NCBI GenBank assembly: GCA_947650365.1
Contig: OX393549.1
Span: 91,110,111 to 91,174,110 of the forward strand
Length of the DNA stretch: 64,000 bases
Source: Chamaelirium japonicum
Taxonomy: Eukaryota > Streptophyta > Magnoliopsida > Liliales > Melanthiaceae
Reading direction: 5' to 3'
Every line of letters starts with the position of its first letter. The stretch's first letter is position 1. This document shows, piece by piece, positions 26,501 through 38,500 of the stretch. The notes beneath the pieces were generated by a model. That model was not told the origin of the DNA. It was given only the letters and a program-made list of their open reading frames with translations, and ran no database searches. Made by a program: the position numbers and the translations under genes.

Positions 26501-29500
26501 CTTCCAAATAGCCTGTCTTATAGATAAACTACCTGCTTCTTGGTCTGAGTTTTCTAAGCACCTAAGTCATACCCAAGGTGACCTAACCCTAACTCAAGTT
26601 CTAAACTCTATTAGAATTGAGAAGCAACATAGGCTCAGGGAAAAGGGATCGTCTGAATCCATCCAAACCTAAGGTCAACAACATAGAGGGTCAACCATCC
26701 AAGCCATTCCAAAAACCTAGACATAAGTTTCAGAATAAACCCTTCCACCCTAAGCCTAAGCCATATATCAAGAAGCCCTACCATAGCAACCATAACCCAA
26801 ACCATCCCAAGGACCAAAAGAAGGAATGAGTGCGTTGCTGCTACGTCTGCGGTCGGACCAATCATATGGCCAACCAATGCTTCTACAAGAAGACAGCACC
26901 ACCTCCAAATCCAAGAAGGAATGGTCCAATGCCACTCGGCTCCCAAGTCAACATGGTGACCTCTAGAGCTGGCTCTTCTGGGACTGCTTTTATGTTCTCT
27001 TCACCCCTGAAGTTAACATGATCTTTCAAGCATTTGATTAGTGGATTGACACAGGAGCTAACATTCATGTTTGCTCTGATCAATCTTTATTTTTCACCTA
27101 TCAGGTCTCAGGTGGAGCTATAAGCATGGGGAACAATGTTGAGGCTCGTGTGCTAGGGATAGGACGGATCGACCTGAAGCTGACATCGGAGAAGACCCTA
27201 ACCCTACGCGGAGTCCACCACGTTCCGGAGATTAGGAGGAATCTAATTAGTGGGTCTTTATTAGTCCAACAGGGTTATAAGCTTGTATTTGAGTCCAATA
27301 AGGTTGTAATCACCAAGGGAATGAATTTTATTGGAAAAGGATTTTTTTGTGATGATTTGTTTAAATTGAATGTATTCAATCATTCTTCTACTATTTTAAA
27401 TGTTGAGTCTTCGGTCACTTGGCACCAAAGACTAGGTCATGTAAACTATAATTCTATCAAGAAACTCATGACCCTAAACATTATTCCTAAATCCGATACT
27501 AGGAATCTCGACAAGTACGAGATATGCGTAGAAGCCAAACAACCTAAACCCTTTAAAACCATCGATCGAGACTCCAAAATACTTGAATTAATTCACAGCG
27601 ATGTCTGTGATTCTGGGAGAACCTCGAGAGGTGGCAATAGATATTTTGTAACGTTCATAGATGACGCTTCAAAATATTGTCACCTATACCTTATTAAGAC
27701 TAAGGATGAAGTACTCAGTAAATTTAAAATTTATAGAGCTCAGGTTGAGAACCAATTAGACGAAAACATTAAGATCCTTAAGTCAGACCGAGGAGGGGAG
27801 TATACCTCAAATGAGTTAAGTGAGTACTGTGAAGACTATGGAATACTCCATGAAGTCACAGCTCCTTACACTCCCCAATCCAATGATGTAGCAGAGAGGA
27901 AAAACAAGACCCTACTGAACATGGTCAATTCCATGTTATTAAGCTCTGGAGCGCCAGAGAACTTGTGGGGGAAAGCCCTAATGACGGCCTGTTTTATCCT
28001 TAACCGTATTCCCTTTAAACACAACGACTTGACCCCATACGAAGTATGGAAACATAGAAAACCTAACTTAGAATATCTAAAAGTGTGGGGGTGCCTAGCT
28101 AAGGTAAAAATCCCCGATAACAAAAAAAAAGAAAATAGGACCTAAAACTGTAGATGTCATCTTTATTGGCTATGCTTCAGACAGTAACGCTAATCGATTT
28201 TTAGTGTTTAACTCTGAAATAAGTGAAATAGCTAATAATACCATATGCCTCATACTTTGAAAATATCTTCCCTTATAAGACTAGGATCAACACTATGATT
28301 AATACCAATAACCAAGCCTCCAGTTCTAATCAGGTAACTCAGATCGAACCCGGAGTCCAATTAGAACCTGAAGACCAGACTGAACCGGTAACCCAAACCG
28401 AACCAATGAGAAATAAACGTGCCCGTGTAGAAAAAGTCTTTGATGACTTCTATGCACTTCTGGTGGAGAACTCTCCCTCCACCTATACAGATGCAATAAA
28501 GTCCACAGACTCGCCCTTTTGGAAGGAAGCCATAGATAACGAGATCCAATCCATACTTCAAAACCATACTTGGGAACTCACCAATTTACCTCCTGGTTGC
28601 AAAACCATAGGACGTAAATGGGTGTTTAAGAAAAAACTTAGACCCGACGGCACCATAAATAAATTTAAGGCACGACTTGTAGCCAAGAGTTTTACCCAAA
28701 AACCTGAGGTAGACTACTTTGATGTCTACTCACCTGTCGCTAGGATAACCACGATTAGGATTCTCGTCGTCTTAACTTCAATCTATAAGCTAGTCATACA
28801 TCAAATGGATGTTAAGACTGCTTTCTTGAATGGCGACCTTAATGAGGAAATATACATGGACCAACCCGAGGGATTTACTGCACCTGGACAAGAGGGAAAG
28901 GTGTGTAAGTTAATTCGATCCCTCTATGGACTTAAACAAGCCCCAAAACAATGGCACATGAAGTTCGATGAAGTTATCTTATCCTATGGATTTGATATCA
29001 ATACAACGAATGAATGTGTATACCATAAAGTAGATGGTAGTAATGTTGTCATCTTATGTTTGTATGTTGACGATATCATAATATTCGGTTCAAACATATA
29101 AATCATAAATGATAGCAAACAATTTTTGTCCCAAAACTTAGACATGAAAGATCTAAGACAAGCCGACGTTATTTTGAACACTAAGATCATTAAGAAGGAC
29201 AATGGTTTAGTGCTATCCCAATCCCACTATGTCGAGAAAATCCTTAGGAAATTTTACGACCCCGATTGTCAACCGGTATCCACATCATATGATCCAAATC
29301 CCATCTGACAAAGAACACTGGACTTCCTAAACTACAGAGCGAGTATGCTCAAATCATAGGATCGCTAGGTTTTCTAGCAAACTATACTCGACCCGATATC
29401 GCTTACGCGGTAAATAGACTTAGTCGTTATACGTCTAACCCGAATGAGTCTCATTGGAACGCGTTAGAAAGAGTTTTTAGATACCTTAAGGGAACCATAT

Positions 29501-32500
29501 CATATGGTCTCCACTATAGTGGATATCCAGCTGTGTTAGAGGGATACTCTGATGTTAACTGGATTAGTGACTCAATAGATATTAAGTTCAAAACCGGGTA
29601 TGTATTCCTACTAGGAGGTGGAGCCATATCTTGGAAATCTACCAAACAGACTGTTAAAGCTAGGAGTACTGAACTCAAGTTAAATCCGATTCACTGTAGC
29701 TGACAACCGTGAGCATGAGAGGGTACGGATAGCGTCTCTCTGGCGATTCTAGGCGACCCCTGTGGAACCCTAGGACGAGGCGCCTTCACCAAGATCCAGC
29801 GCTCAACCCGTCGGTTCTCAATGGTGTCTGGCGGCGAGGGTTGACGACTGAGCCGTCGGCGTGGGCCCGGCTTCCAGTTTTTAACCCTAAGATCCAGAAT
29901 GGTCGGTGGAGGGATCTGGATCCAGGGGCACGCAGGGGTAGTGCTCGTGGGGCCCGGCAGCATGGCTCAGAGAGGATCGGCGGCGGGTCTCTTCCGAGAG
30001 AACCCCGCCATGATGGTGAGGTCAGAGCGGCCTCGGGAGCCGAGGGGTCTCGTCCGACCTCTTGGGCTTCACACCTTTTCAGTCACCCCCCACCGCTTAT
30101 TCCGTCTCCTCCTCTTCCCCCTTCCAGCCTTCCTCCTCTTCTCCCCCTTCCTTCCCAACCTCCTCTCCCCCCTCCGCGAGCTCCGTCCTCCCAGGTTGTC
30201 CCTCCTTCCTCTGGAGCTCCAAGTCCAGGTTCTCTCCATCCCCCTTTCCCTAAGGGCAGTTGTTTCCGGTGTGGTTGTAAGGACCATCTCCGGTCCTCCT
30301 GCCGTAACGCGATGGTCTGTTGGATTTGTAGAGGGATTGGCCACTCCTCGGTTGCCTGTCCTCTGCGGGTGATCCGAGCCCCATCAGTTCACAACCAACC
30401 AGCTTTCCACCCTCCTACTCCACCCAGGGCCTTCCCCTCTGCTTTCGTTGCCATTCCAGAGTCTTCTGCCTCTAACTTCATGGTGGCGAAGCTGGATTCG
30501 TGTGCAGTTATCACCTCACCTGAGGGTACCTATAGCACTGCTGAGATCTCTTCAGCTTTCTCGACTTTCTGGCAGTCTGAGTGGTCATTTCCTACCTGGA
30601 GCTTGGGTCCTTCTGAGTTCCTGGTTGAGTTTCCTTCCCCCTATGCCAGGCATTCGGTCGTCAGTCGAGTTTCCTTAGAAGTAGGTTCCCTCCGTCTTTT
30701 GGCCTCTGCGTGGACCCCCTCCCATCGTTCCTCTGGTGTTTGTTCTCGGTCTCTGGTTGACCTTTTTATCTCGGGAGTTCCGATTCCTTGTTGGAACCGC
30801 CCGTCCATGCAATCTCTTCTTGCCGAGTTTGGTGAAGTGGTGGATGTTCGTAATGATTTTGAGGATACTAATGACCTTAGTGAGCTGGTGGTCTCCTTCC
30901 GGACGATCAACCCGTCCCTTATCCCCTCCTCTCTCGTTGCTCGTTTTGGGGATTTCTTCTTTGACTTGAGTATCAGGGTTTCAGAGATCTCGTTCTCGGA
31001 GTCTCCTTCCTCGGGGCCTTCCTCAGACTCCGGTTTCGCGCCCAGGCGGCAGGAGGCAGGTCAGTCCTCCCGGTCCACCGGTCTAGACTCAGGCCGGACT
31101 TCTCCTAGACCGGATAGCCCCAGACCGGTGAGTCCCGTTACTGGTTTGAATTCTTCGGATTTGTCGGATGACCATCCCGGATTTGGAGACCCTGTGATTG
31201 CGGTTCCCGTAATCAACGCGGGTTCGGTTTCTCCTCCCAGTGATTCTCGGAATCCCCCTGCGGTAGGGGAACCGCTGGGAGATCCACCGGTGGAGCCGGT
31301 TCCTTTGGGAGATCCACCGGTGGAGTCGGATTCTTTTGAGGGGTCTTTGGATCCAGACCCGATTGGGGATTCTTTGATAGCTCCTGCTGTGGTGACAGGG
31401 GCACCAAGCATCCGGACGTACGTCAGGCGGACGCAGAGGACCGGAGACCTGATGCGAGATCTGCGGAGTTTTTTGGCGTCGAGAGCCGTGGAAGATTTTG
31501 GGCTTCTCTTGAATCTGCTGGACCCGGAATCGATTGTTCAGATCGCTACTTCCTGCGGATTCTCTTTTGGGGGAGATGTCGAAGCTGCCAAGGAATTTTT
31601 GGCTTCCTCGCAGACTCTTGAGCGAGAGAGGGTTTTGGCCTCCGGCCAGTAATTGTAATGATTATACTCTCTTGGAATGTTAGGGGTCTGGGCGACTTGG
31701 ATAAACGCCGTGCTGTATCTCTCTTCTGCTCTCTCCACAGGGTTGATGTTGTTTGTCTCCAGGAGACTAAAACCTCCCAGCCGGATCCTTCTTTCCTTAG
31801 GAGTTTGGCAGGTTGCAAGATTTCTCGCTGGGCGACCCTGGATGCGATCGGCTCTTCTGGTGGGATCCTTGTGGGTTGGAGAGAGGACCTTTTTGACTTT
31901 ATCAGTTCTTTTATCGGAGTTTTCTCTCTTTCTGTCTCTCTACGCTCTCGACGTGATAATGCTGTTTGTGTGATCTCTTCGGTCTATGGTCCAAATGACA
32001 TGTCGGTTCGCTAAGCATTCTGGGATGAGCTTTCCTTGTTTCGTTCTGCTAACCCAGGAGCATGGGTAGTGGGAGGTGACTTCAACGTTACACGGTTCAG
32101 CCACGAGAGACGTGGGGGCCCGGGCAACAGGGGTGCTATGGAGGATTTTTCAGCCTTTATTCGTCAATTCGATCTCTCTGACCTTCCCCTGCAGGGTCGA
32201 CTTTTTACGTGGTCTAACAGAAGGGAGTCCCCCTCGTTTGCTAGATTAGACAGGTTTCTTACCTCAGGAGAGTGGGATGGCCTCTTTCCCAACTCTATTC
32301 AGTCCTCTCTCCAATCAGTGGTCTCGGATCACGTTCCTCTTATTTTGGATTCCTGTCCTAGCCTCGGTAGGCCCCAGAGGAGGTTTCGGTTTGAGAAGGC
32401 TTGGCGAGAGAGCCCGGGGTTTGACGACCTTGTCCGTAAGTGGTGGTCTCAAACCCCGGTGGACCCCAACTCTGCTAGGAACTTAGTCCGCAAGTTCCGG

Positions 32501-35500
32501 GTTCTTAGGCAGAAGATTCGCGGCTGGGAGCGATCGGAATTCGGCAATGTCCTTTCCAGTAAGAAGTTTCTTCTTAAGCGTATCAGTGACCTGGAAGTCA
32601 AAGAAGAGCAGTCCCAACTTTCCGATGAGGAGTTGAACGCCCTCATTCAATCGCGCAAGGATCTCTTAGAAATGTTGAAGAGAGAGGAGATTATTTGGAA
32701 GCAGCGATCTCGAGACAAATGGGTGCTGCTAGGGGACCGCAACACATCCTACTTCCACAAGGTCGCGAATCAAAGAAGGAAACAGAACTTCATAGGGAGT
32801 CTTGAAGTGGGGAGCCAGATTCTCTCCGGCACAGAGTCTATTCTTCGAGGGGTTGGGGACCATTTTAGGAATTACTTCAGGGAACTCCCTTCCTCCTCCG
32901 CCTCGCTAGACTGGGACAATCTTCCTATGGGGCGTCTTCCGGTAGGTGCTGATATTGGGAGAGATTTTTCAGTTGAGGAAATCAGGAGAGCGGTGATGGA
33001 GATGTCAGGAGATGGGGCTCCTGGACCGGACGGTTTTCCAATGTCCAGTCGTTCTGGGACTGCATCTCCCCGGATGTCATTCGATTCGTTCAGGATTTTT
33101 TCTCAGGAGCGGCTCCGCTGCATAGCCTCAACTATTCTATCCTCGTTCTCATTCCGAAGCGGCCGGGTGCGGAATCAGTCTCAGATTTCCGACCGATCAG
33201 CCTTTCCAACTGCATATACAAGATTATCACGAAGATTCTAGCGAACAGGTTGGCCCCTTTTATGGATTTGATCATCAGTAAGTCCCAGTCTGCGTTCATC
33301 AGGGGCCGCCTTATTTTGGACAGCGTGGCTTCAGTTCAGGAGGTTATTTACCATCTGAAGGAGAAGAGAGAAGAGGGCCTCATCTTCAAGCTGGATTTCG
33401 AGAAGGCATTTGACAGATTGCACTGGGATTTCATTCTTTCTACTCTTAGAGCCAAAGGATTCCCAGAGATTTGGTTGCGTTGGGTCTCTGATTGCCTTTC
33501 TTCTTCCAAGCTATCCTGTTCCGTGAATGGAGAGTTGGGAAGCCAATTCCTGGTTAAGAAGGGGCTGAAACAGGGATGTCCCATCTCTCCGTTCCTCTTC
33601 ATTCTCGCGGTGGACGCTTTCGATGCTATCTTATTGCGGGCTAATGCGAATAATCTCATCAGAGGTGTCCGAGGTAATTCCTGGCACATTTCCAATCTTC
33701 ATTTCGCTGACGACACTATCCTCTTCTGTGAAGCAAAGATTGAACAGATCGCAGTGCTGAAGATCCTTCTTTATGGTCTGGAGTATTGTTCGGGCTTGAG
33801 GATTAATTTCCTCAAGAGCTCTCTATTCGCTGTGGGGGCCTCGGAAGATCTAGCAGCTAGAGCCGCCTCGCTTCTGAACTGTCGGTTGGATGATCTTCCA
33901 ATGAAGTACTTAGGTCTCCCGATAAGCAACAAATCCATTTCTAGAGCTCAATGGTCTAAAGTGATCGAGAAAGTGGACCTTCGCCTCTCGAACTGGAAGA
34001 GCAGACACCTGTCTATTGGAGGTCGCCTTTGTCTGGTTAACTCTGTTCTCTCCGCCATTCCTTCCTATTTCTTGGCTTTCTATTTTGTTCCTTCTTGGGT
34101 GATTAGGAAGATTGACAGTATCAGAAGCCATTTCCTTTGGAGAGGAGCGGATGGTACATCGGGAGCTTACCACCTTGTCAAGTGGGGTGTCGCCTGTAAA
34201 TCCAAACCTCAGGGAGGCCTGGGGGTCATTAATTTGAGAGACTTCAACCGAGCGCTATTGGGTAAATGGTGGTGGCGTTTGCAGAACGACCAGGGTGATC
34301 ATTGGTCTAACATCATTAGAGATCGCTACTTTAGGCGGTTTTCCCCTCTTCAAGCTAGAAGCCGTCGATCGGGCAAGATATCCTCGTTCTGGAAGGGTAT
34401 TTGCCGAGTTGGTTCGGCATTCCGCTGTGGCACTAAGCTGGTTCTAGGAGACGGGAGGAACATTAAGTTCTGGTTAGATCAATGGGTCGGTGATATCACT
34501 CTCGCTTCTCTTTTTGTGGATCTTATTGATGTAGCTTGGGACCAGAATGCGACAGTCCGTTCTCAGGTTTCCACCTCGATAGGAGCTACTTCTTGGTCGG
34601 TGAAATTCAGAAGGAATCTGGACCCCTCGCAGCAGGAGCAACTTGCAGAGCTTTACCGCATCCTCTCTTCCTTTGTCCTCAGCCCCGCTAGAGACTCCTC
34701 TCTTTGGAAGTGGGAGACTTCTGGAGCCTTCTCGGTCCGGTCTTTCTATCGTTTCTTCAATGCAGGAGGGCTAATCTGTCCTATCGCCTCGCACCTTTGG
34801 AAAGCTCCAGCTCCTCTCAAGACCCGGATCTTTATGTGGCTGGCGATCAAGGAGCGGATTCTCACCAGAGTTAATCTTCGCCTTCGGAATAATCCGAATG
34901 TCCCAGATTCTTCGTGCCCGCTTTGCCTCGCCTTTAGGGAGGATGTCAACCATCTGTTTCTCCGTTGCGCCTACTCCCGCAAGCTGTGGAGGATGCTTAA
35001 GCACAGATTTCTAATTAAGGGCCATCCGGGTTCTATGCGCTCTTTTTGGACTGTTTGGCGGGCGAAGAGGATTACCAGCGATCTCAGATCTACTTGGGAT
35101 CTCCTAGTTATTGGGCTCTGTTGGTGTATTTGGAGGGAGAGGAATGCTCGGGTCTTCTCCAGAGTGGAATTTTCTGTAGCGGAGGTCTGGGAGAAATTCA
35201 AGAGGATGATTCCTTCTTGGTCCAAAGCCCTATCTCCCAAGCAGTCGGGCGTTATGACCCCTTTTCTTTGTACTCTGTAATTTTCCCTATTTAATAAAAT
35301 AGCTTGGGGTACGGCTTAACCCCATCCTCTCCTTCTCGGAGAGGAATTCCTCAAAAAAAAAAAAAGCTAGGAGTACTATGGAATCAGAAATGATAGCGCT
35401 AGATACCACTAGCACATAAGCAGAATGGCTTCGAGATCTTCTATATGAGATCCCATTGATAGAAAAGCATTTACCGGCTATATCTATCCATTGTGATTGT

Positions 35501-38500
35501 CGATCAGCTATTGATAAATGTAATCAAGAAAACACTGATGTGAAAATAAATCGACATCTGAAAGTGAGACATAGATCTCTCAAATATAAGATGAAGAATC
35601 AAATAATTGCCCTAGACTTTATTAGATCCGAAAAGAATTTGGCGGATCATCTAACTAAAGGCCTCTCTAGGACAGTGGTCTTAGAATCATCGAGGGGGAT
35701 GGGATTAAGCCCATAAGAAAAATCACTGTAGTGGGAACCCAACCTCACGGAGGTTCAATGGGTAGAAACAAACTTTAGTAGTGATTGAAAATGAGGAGCA
35801 CTGAATAATGCTCCCGTCCTTATGACGTCAGTGCTTATTAAAAGCAAGGGGTAGGATGAGTTTAAAACTCTTAATAAGTCCAAGACCCATGAGGCGGGGT
35901 GTCGCCTTGCTCACACCCCTATTAGGACTTACCTATATGTATGTCGTTGTGAGGCCGCAACTTTGGGACCAGGGCTGCTCCCTAGAAACATACAAGAAAA
36001 GATATATGCGCAAGGCCATTAATAGCGCAACCCGCTTAGAACCATCAAAAACTGTACTACATGTACTACTTGTAGAAACCCGATAAATGAGGCTAGTTCA
36101 AGGCGTAGTCCACCAAGTCCTTACGGATGTATACAACTGTACTAAATGGAGGTTCAAACCGGAAGGTACCTACACCTACTGCGTAGTATAAGGAATCCAG
36201 CAAAGTCTTTTTACTTTACATTTTGAAATTTTTACTATTTAATATTTAGTGGTTTTAAACACATGTGGGGGATTGTTGGATGTGTGTTTGAAAACCACAC
36301 AACAACCAAATGTTTAGTCCCATATCGGTAAGGGGAGAAATCATCTACCGCTTTATAAGGGATTGCCTACTTCCCCCAACTAGTCATCACACTAGAGGAG
36401 GGGCTCCACTAGCTCACACACACGCGCGCGCGTGCGTGCCGTGTCGAGCCGGGTCGAGCTTGGGCTTGGGCATGGGCTGGGCGGCGCGTGTGTGTGCGCC
36501 CGCGGACCCGGACATGATAGCACCTCCAAAATGGACTGATCCGCACCTGCCATATTTTTGTTTTTGCTTTTAAGTCCACCATTTATGAAATTCTTTTTGG
36601 ACTACTAGCCATTACTGCATGCGACCCGTTGCTGCATGCATGCCGTTACAAGGCTGCTCTATGCGAGCTATAACGTGCAAGGTTAATGGGCTTAATCGCA
36701 GCCCATTAACCGCTCCCCCCTTTCAGCCTCCCATTAACAGCCCGAGGCCTATATAAGGCCCGGTGCAGCCATGGGATGAGAACACTCCGAAAATCAGAAT
36801 TACTCTCTGCCTCTCCCTCTCCCATTCTCTCAAGCTCGTAGTGTAGTGCTGCCCTTTTGCTCCGAGGAGACTCCCTCTCTCGGATCAAACCTCTGCTGCG
36901 GTGCTGCGTCCCTGCTTCGAGAAGATCGTCGTCGAGTCGCTGGGTTCCTGCAAGTTGTACGAGGTTCGCAAAGCCTTCTTGGAGTCCTGCCGACAAAAAA
37001 GAGGTCGCCGGGGTCGTCGTATCTCCGAGAACCATTGCCACGAGACCCACACGAAGGGGGCAATAAGTTTCTTGGGACAGTACCTAGCACGCTTCGACCA
37101 CAGGCCAGAGTTTCTAACTCTTCCTTTGTCCTAACATTAGATCTAAATTAATCGACTTGCATCTAATAGAGAAATCTAAATAATTAGAGATAATTTAGAT
37201 ATATTATTTCTTTCTTTTAGAAAAGTTCGGCAAGGTGAATGATGGTTCCATAGAACCCGCTCTACCTTGGCAAACAATTTATAAAAGAATATTGTGACTT
37301 GCTTGTCTTTGCTTGTGTGAAAATAATATTTGCTAAATAATCAATTATTTAATATAAAGGATTTGATTAAGCTCCTAAAATTGCTAGTATAGAACGATTA
37401 GAATTTTCCAACAGTAAGGAGGAGGAGGAAAGGGGGGATCTATCGTAGCGAGAGGAGGAATGCGGCTTTTGTAGGGGTTCATCTCCGGCTCCCTCCCCTC
37501 CTCAGGCTTCGGCTCCAGCTTCAGGTAGCTTTTGCAGGGGTTCTTCCATCGCGAGGAGGAAGGCGGTGGCATCGACGACAGCGTAGAGGGCGGAGATGAC
37601 CTCGGCGGCGGTCTGGAGGCAGCGGCGGAACAGGGAGGCGAGAACCTGATGGGAACCCCAAGCCCCTCAGCCTCCTCTCGGCGGTCGTGATCGGCCGGCG
37701 TGGCCGCACCCTCGGCCTCCTCCTCCATCACCTCCTTCAGGGTCCGCCAGGAGGCGCACGTCGCAGTCCCTCTCCGGCGACTCCCCCAAGATCGCCTACC
37801 TCCGGGGTGAGGCCGACCCCTCCGCCAGCCCCGATGCCTGCCACCTCGCCCAGATCGTCGAGGTCGTCTGCCGCTGCGCCCTCGGCGACTGCCTCCTCCA
37901 GATCGTGCGCACCTGCTACGACCTCTATGGCTCTATCTCGGCAGCCGCAACCTCGTCAACCAGACTACCGCCAAGTCCTCCCTCATCCAGATGCTCGTCA
38001 TCATCTTTCGCTGCATAGAGGCCGACTTCTCTACCGTCCCCGTCCAGCCATCCCCTTTCCTCCCCCTGTTCTGGCCGGTGATGGGTCAGGTCATCGGGTG
38101 ACTGGGAGTGCAGGTGGCTGGTCGAGGAGCGGGCGGCTAACCGGGACTGATGGCGGGTGGCTGATTGAAGTTCTTGTCAGCAACGCCCACCTCGCCCTTG
38201 CCTTATGTCTCCTCGATAACCCGTCCTCGCGATGGCCCAGCACCTCCTCTGTCTCCTAGCTCATCGCCGCCAGAATCGGCATGACCTTCAACGTTGTCGG
38301 CCCGTCGTCTTCCCTCCTCTCTCCCCCGCTGTCCTTTGCAGCCTCTAACAACCACCACAACCCCCCTCCTTGTGCGTCTTCCCTCATTGTCCTTCGCGAT
38401 CACTGCTAGTTGGATTAACTGACTGCAACAGGTGTTTAGAGAGAGTGATTGTGGGGAAAAGAGACCATGGGGGAGAAAAAGAGAGAAACGGAGAGAGAGA

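Larger units (their letters stand above)
29671..35362 (+). mobile_element. L1-type LINE, nearly full length
   Basis: Two ORFs, a poly-A tail (35353-35365) and a 12-15 bp target duplication inside the copia RNase H sequence (ARST on the left, ARSTMESEM on the right). The 3' UTR ends with a small hairpin (CTCC..GGAG) before the tail. It has only one clear stop and one frame break, so it is probably young. It is in the same orientation as the copia element. Confidence 0.95.
24389..37413 (+). mobile_element. Ty1/copia LTR retrotransposon with nested LINE
   Basis: The LTRs 24389-25538 and 36274-37413 both begin TGTTGGATGTGTGTTTG and end TTTTCCAACA, with target duplication GTAAG. The interior codes in order for Gag (UBN2), zinc knuckle, protease, integrase, reverse transcriptase and RNase H, which is the copia order. 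The polypurine tract GTGGGGGAT stands before the right LTR. The element is inactive: a stop in gag, frame breaks near 26640, 28130, 29100 and 29305, and a 5.7 kb LINE in the RNase H region. It is antisense to the host gene. Confidence 0.95.
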
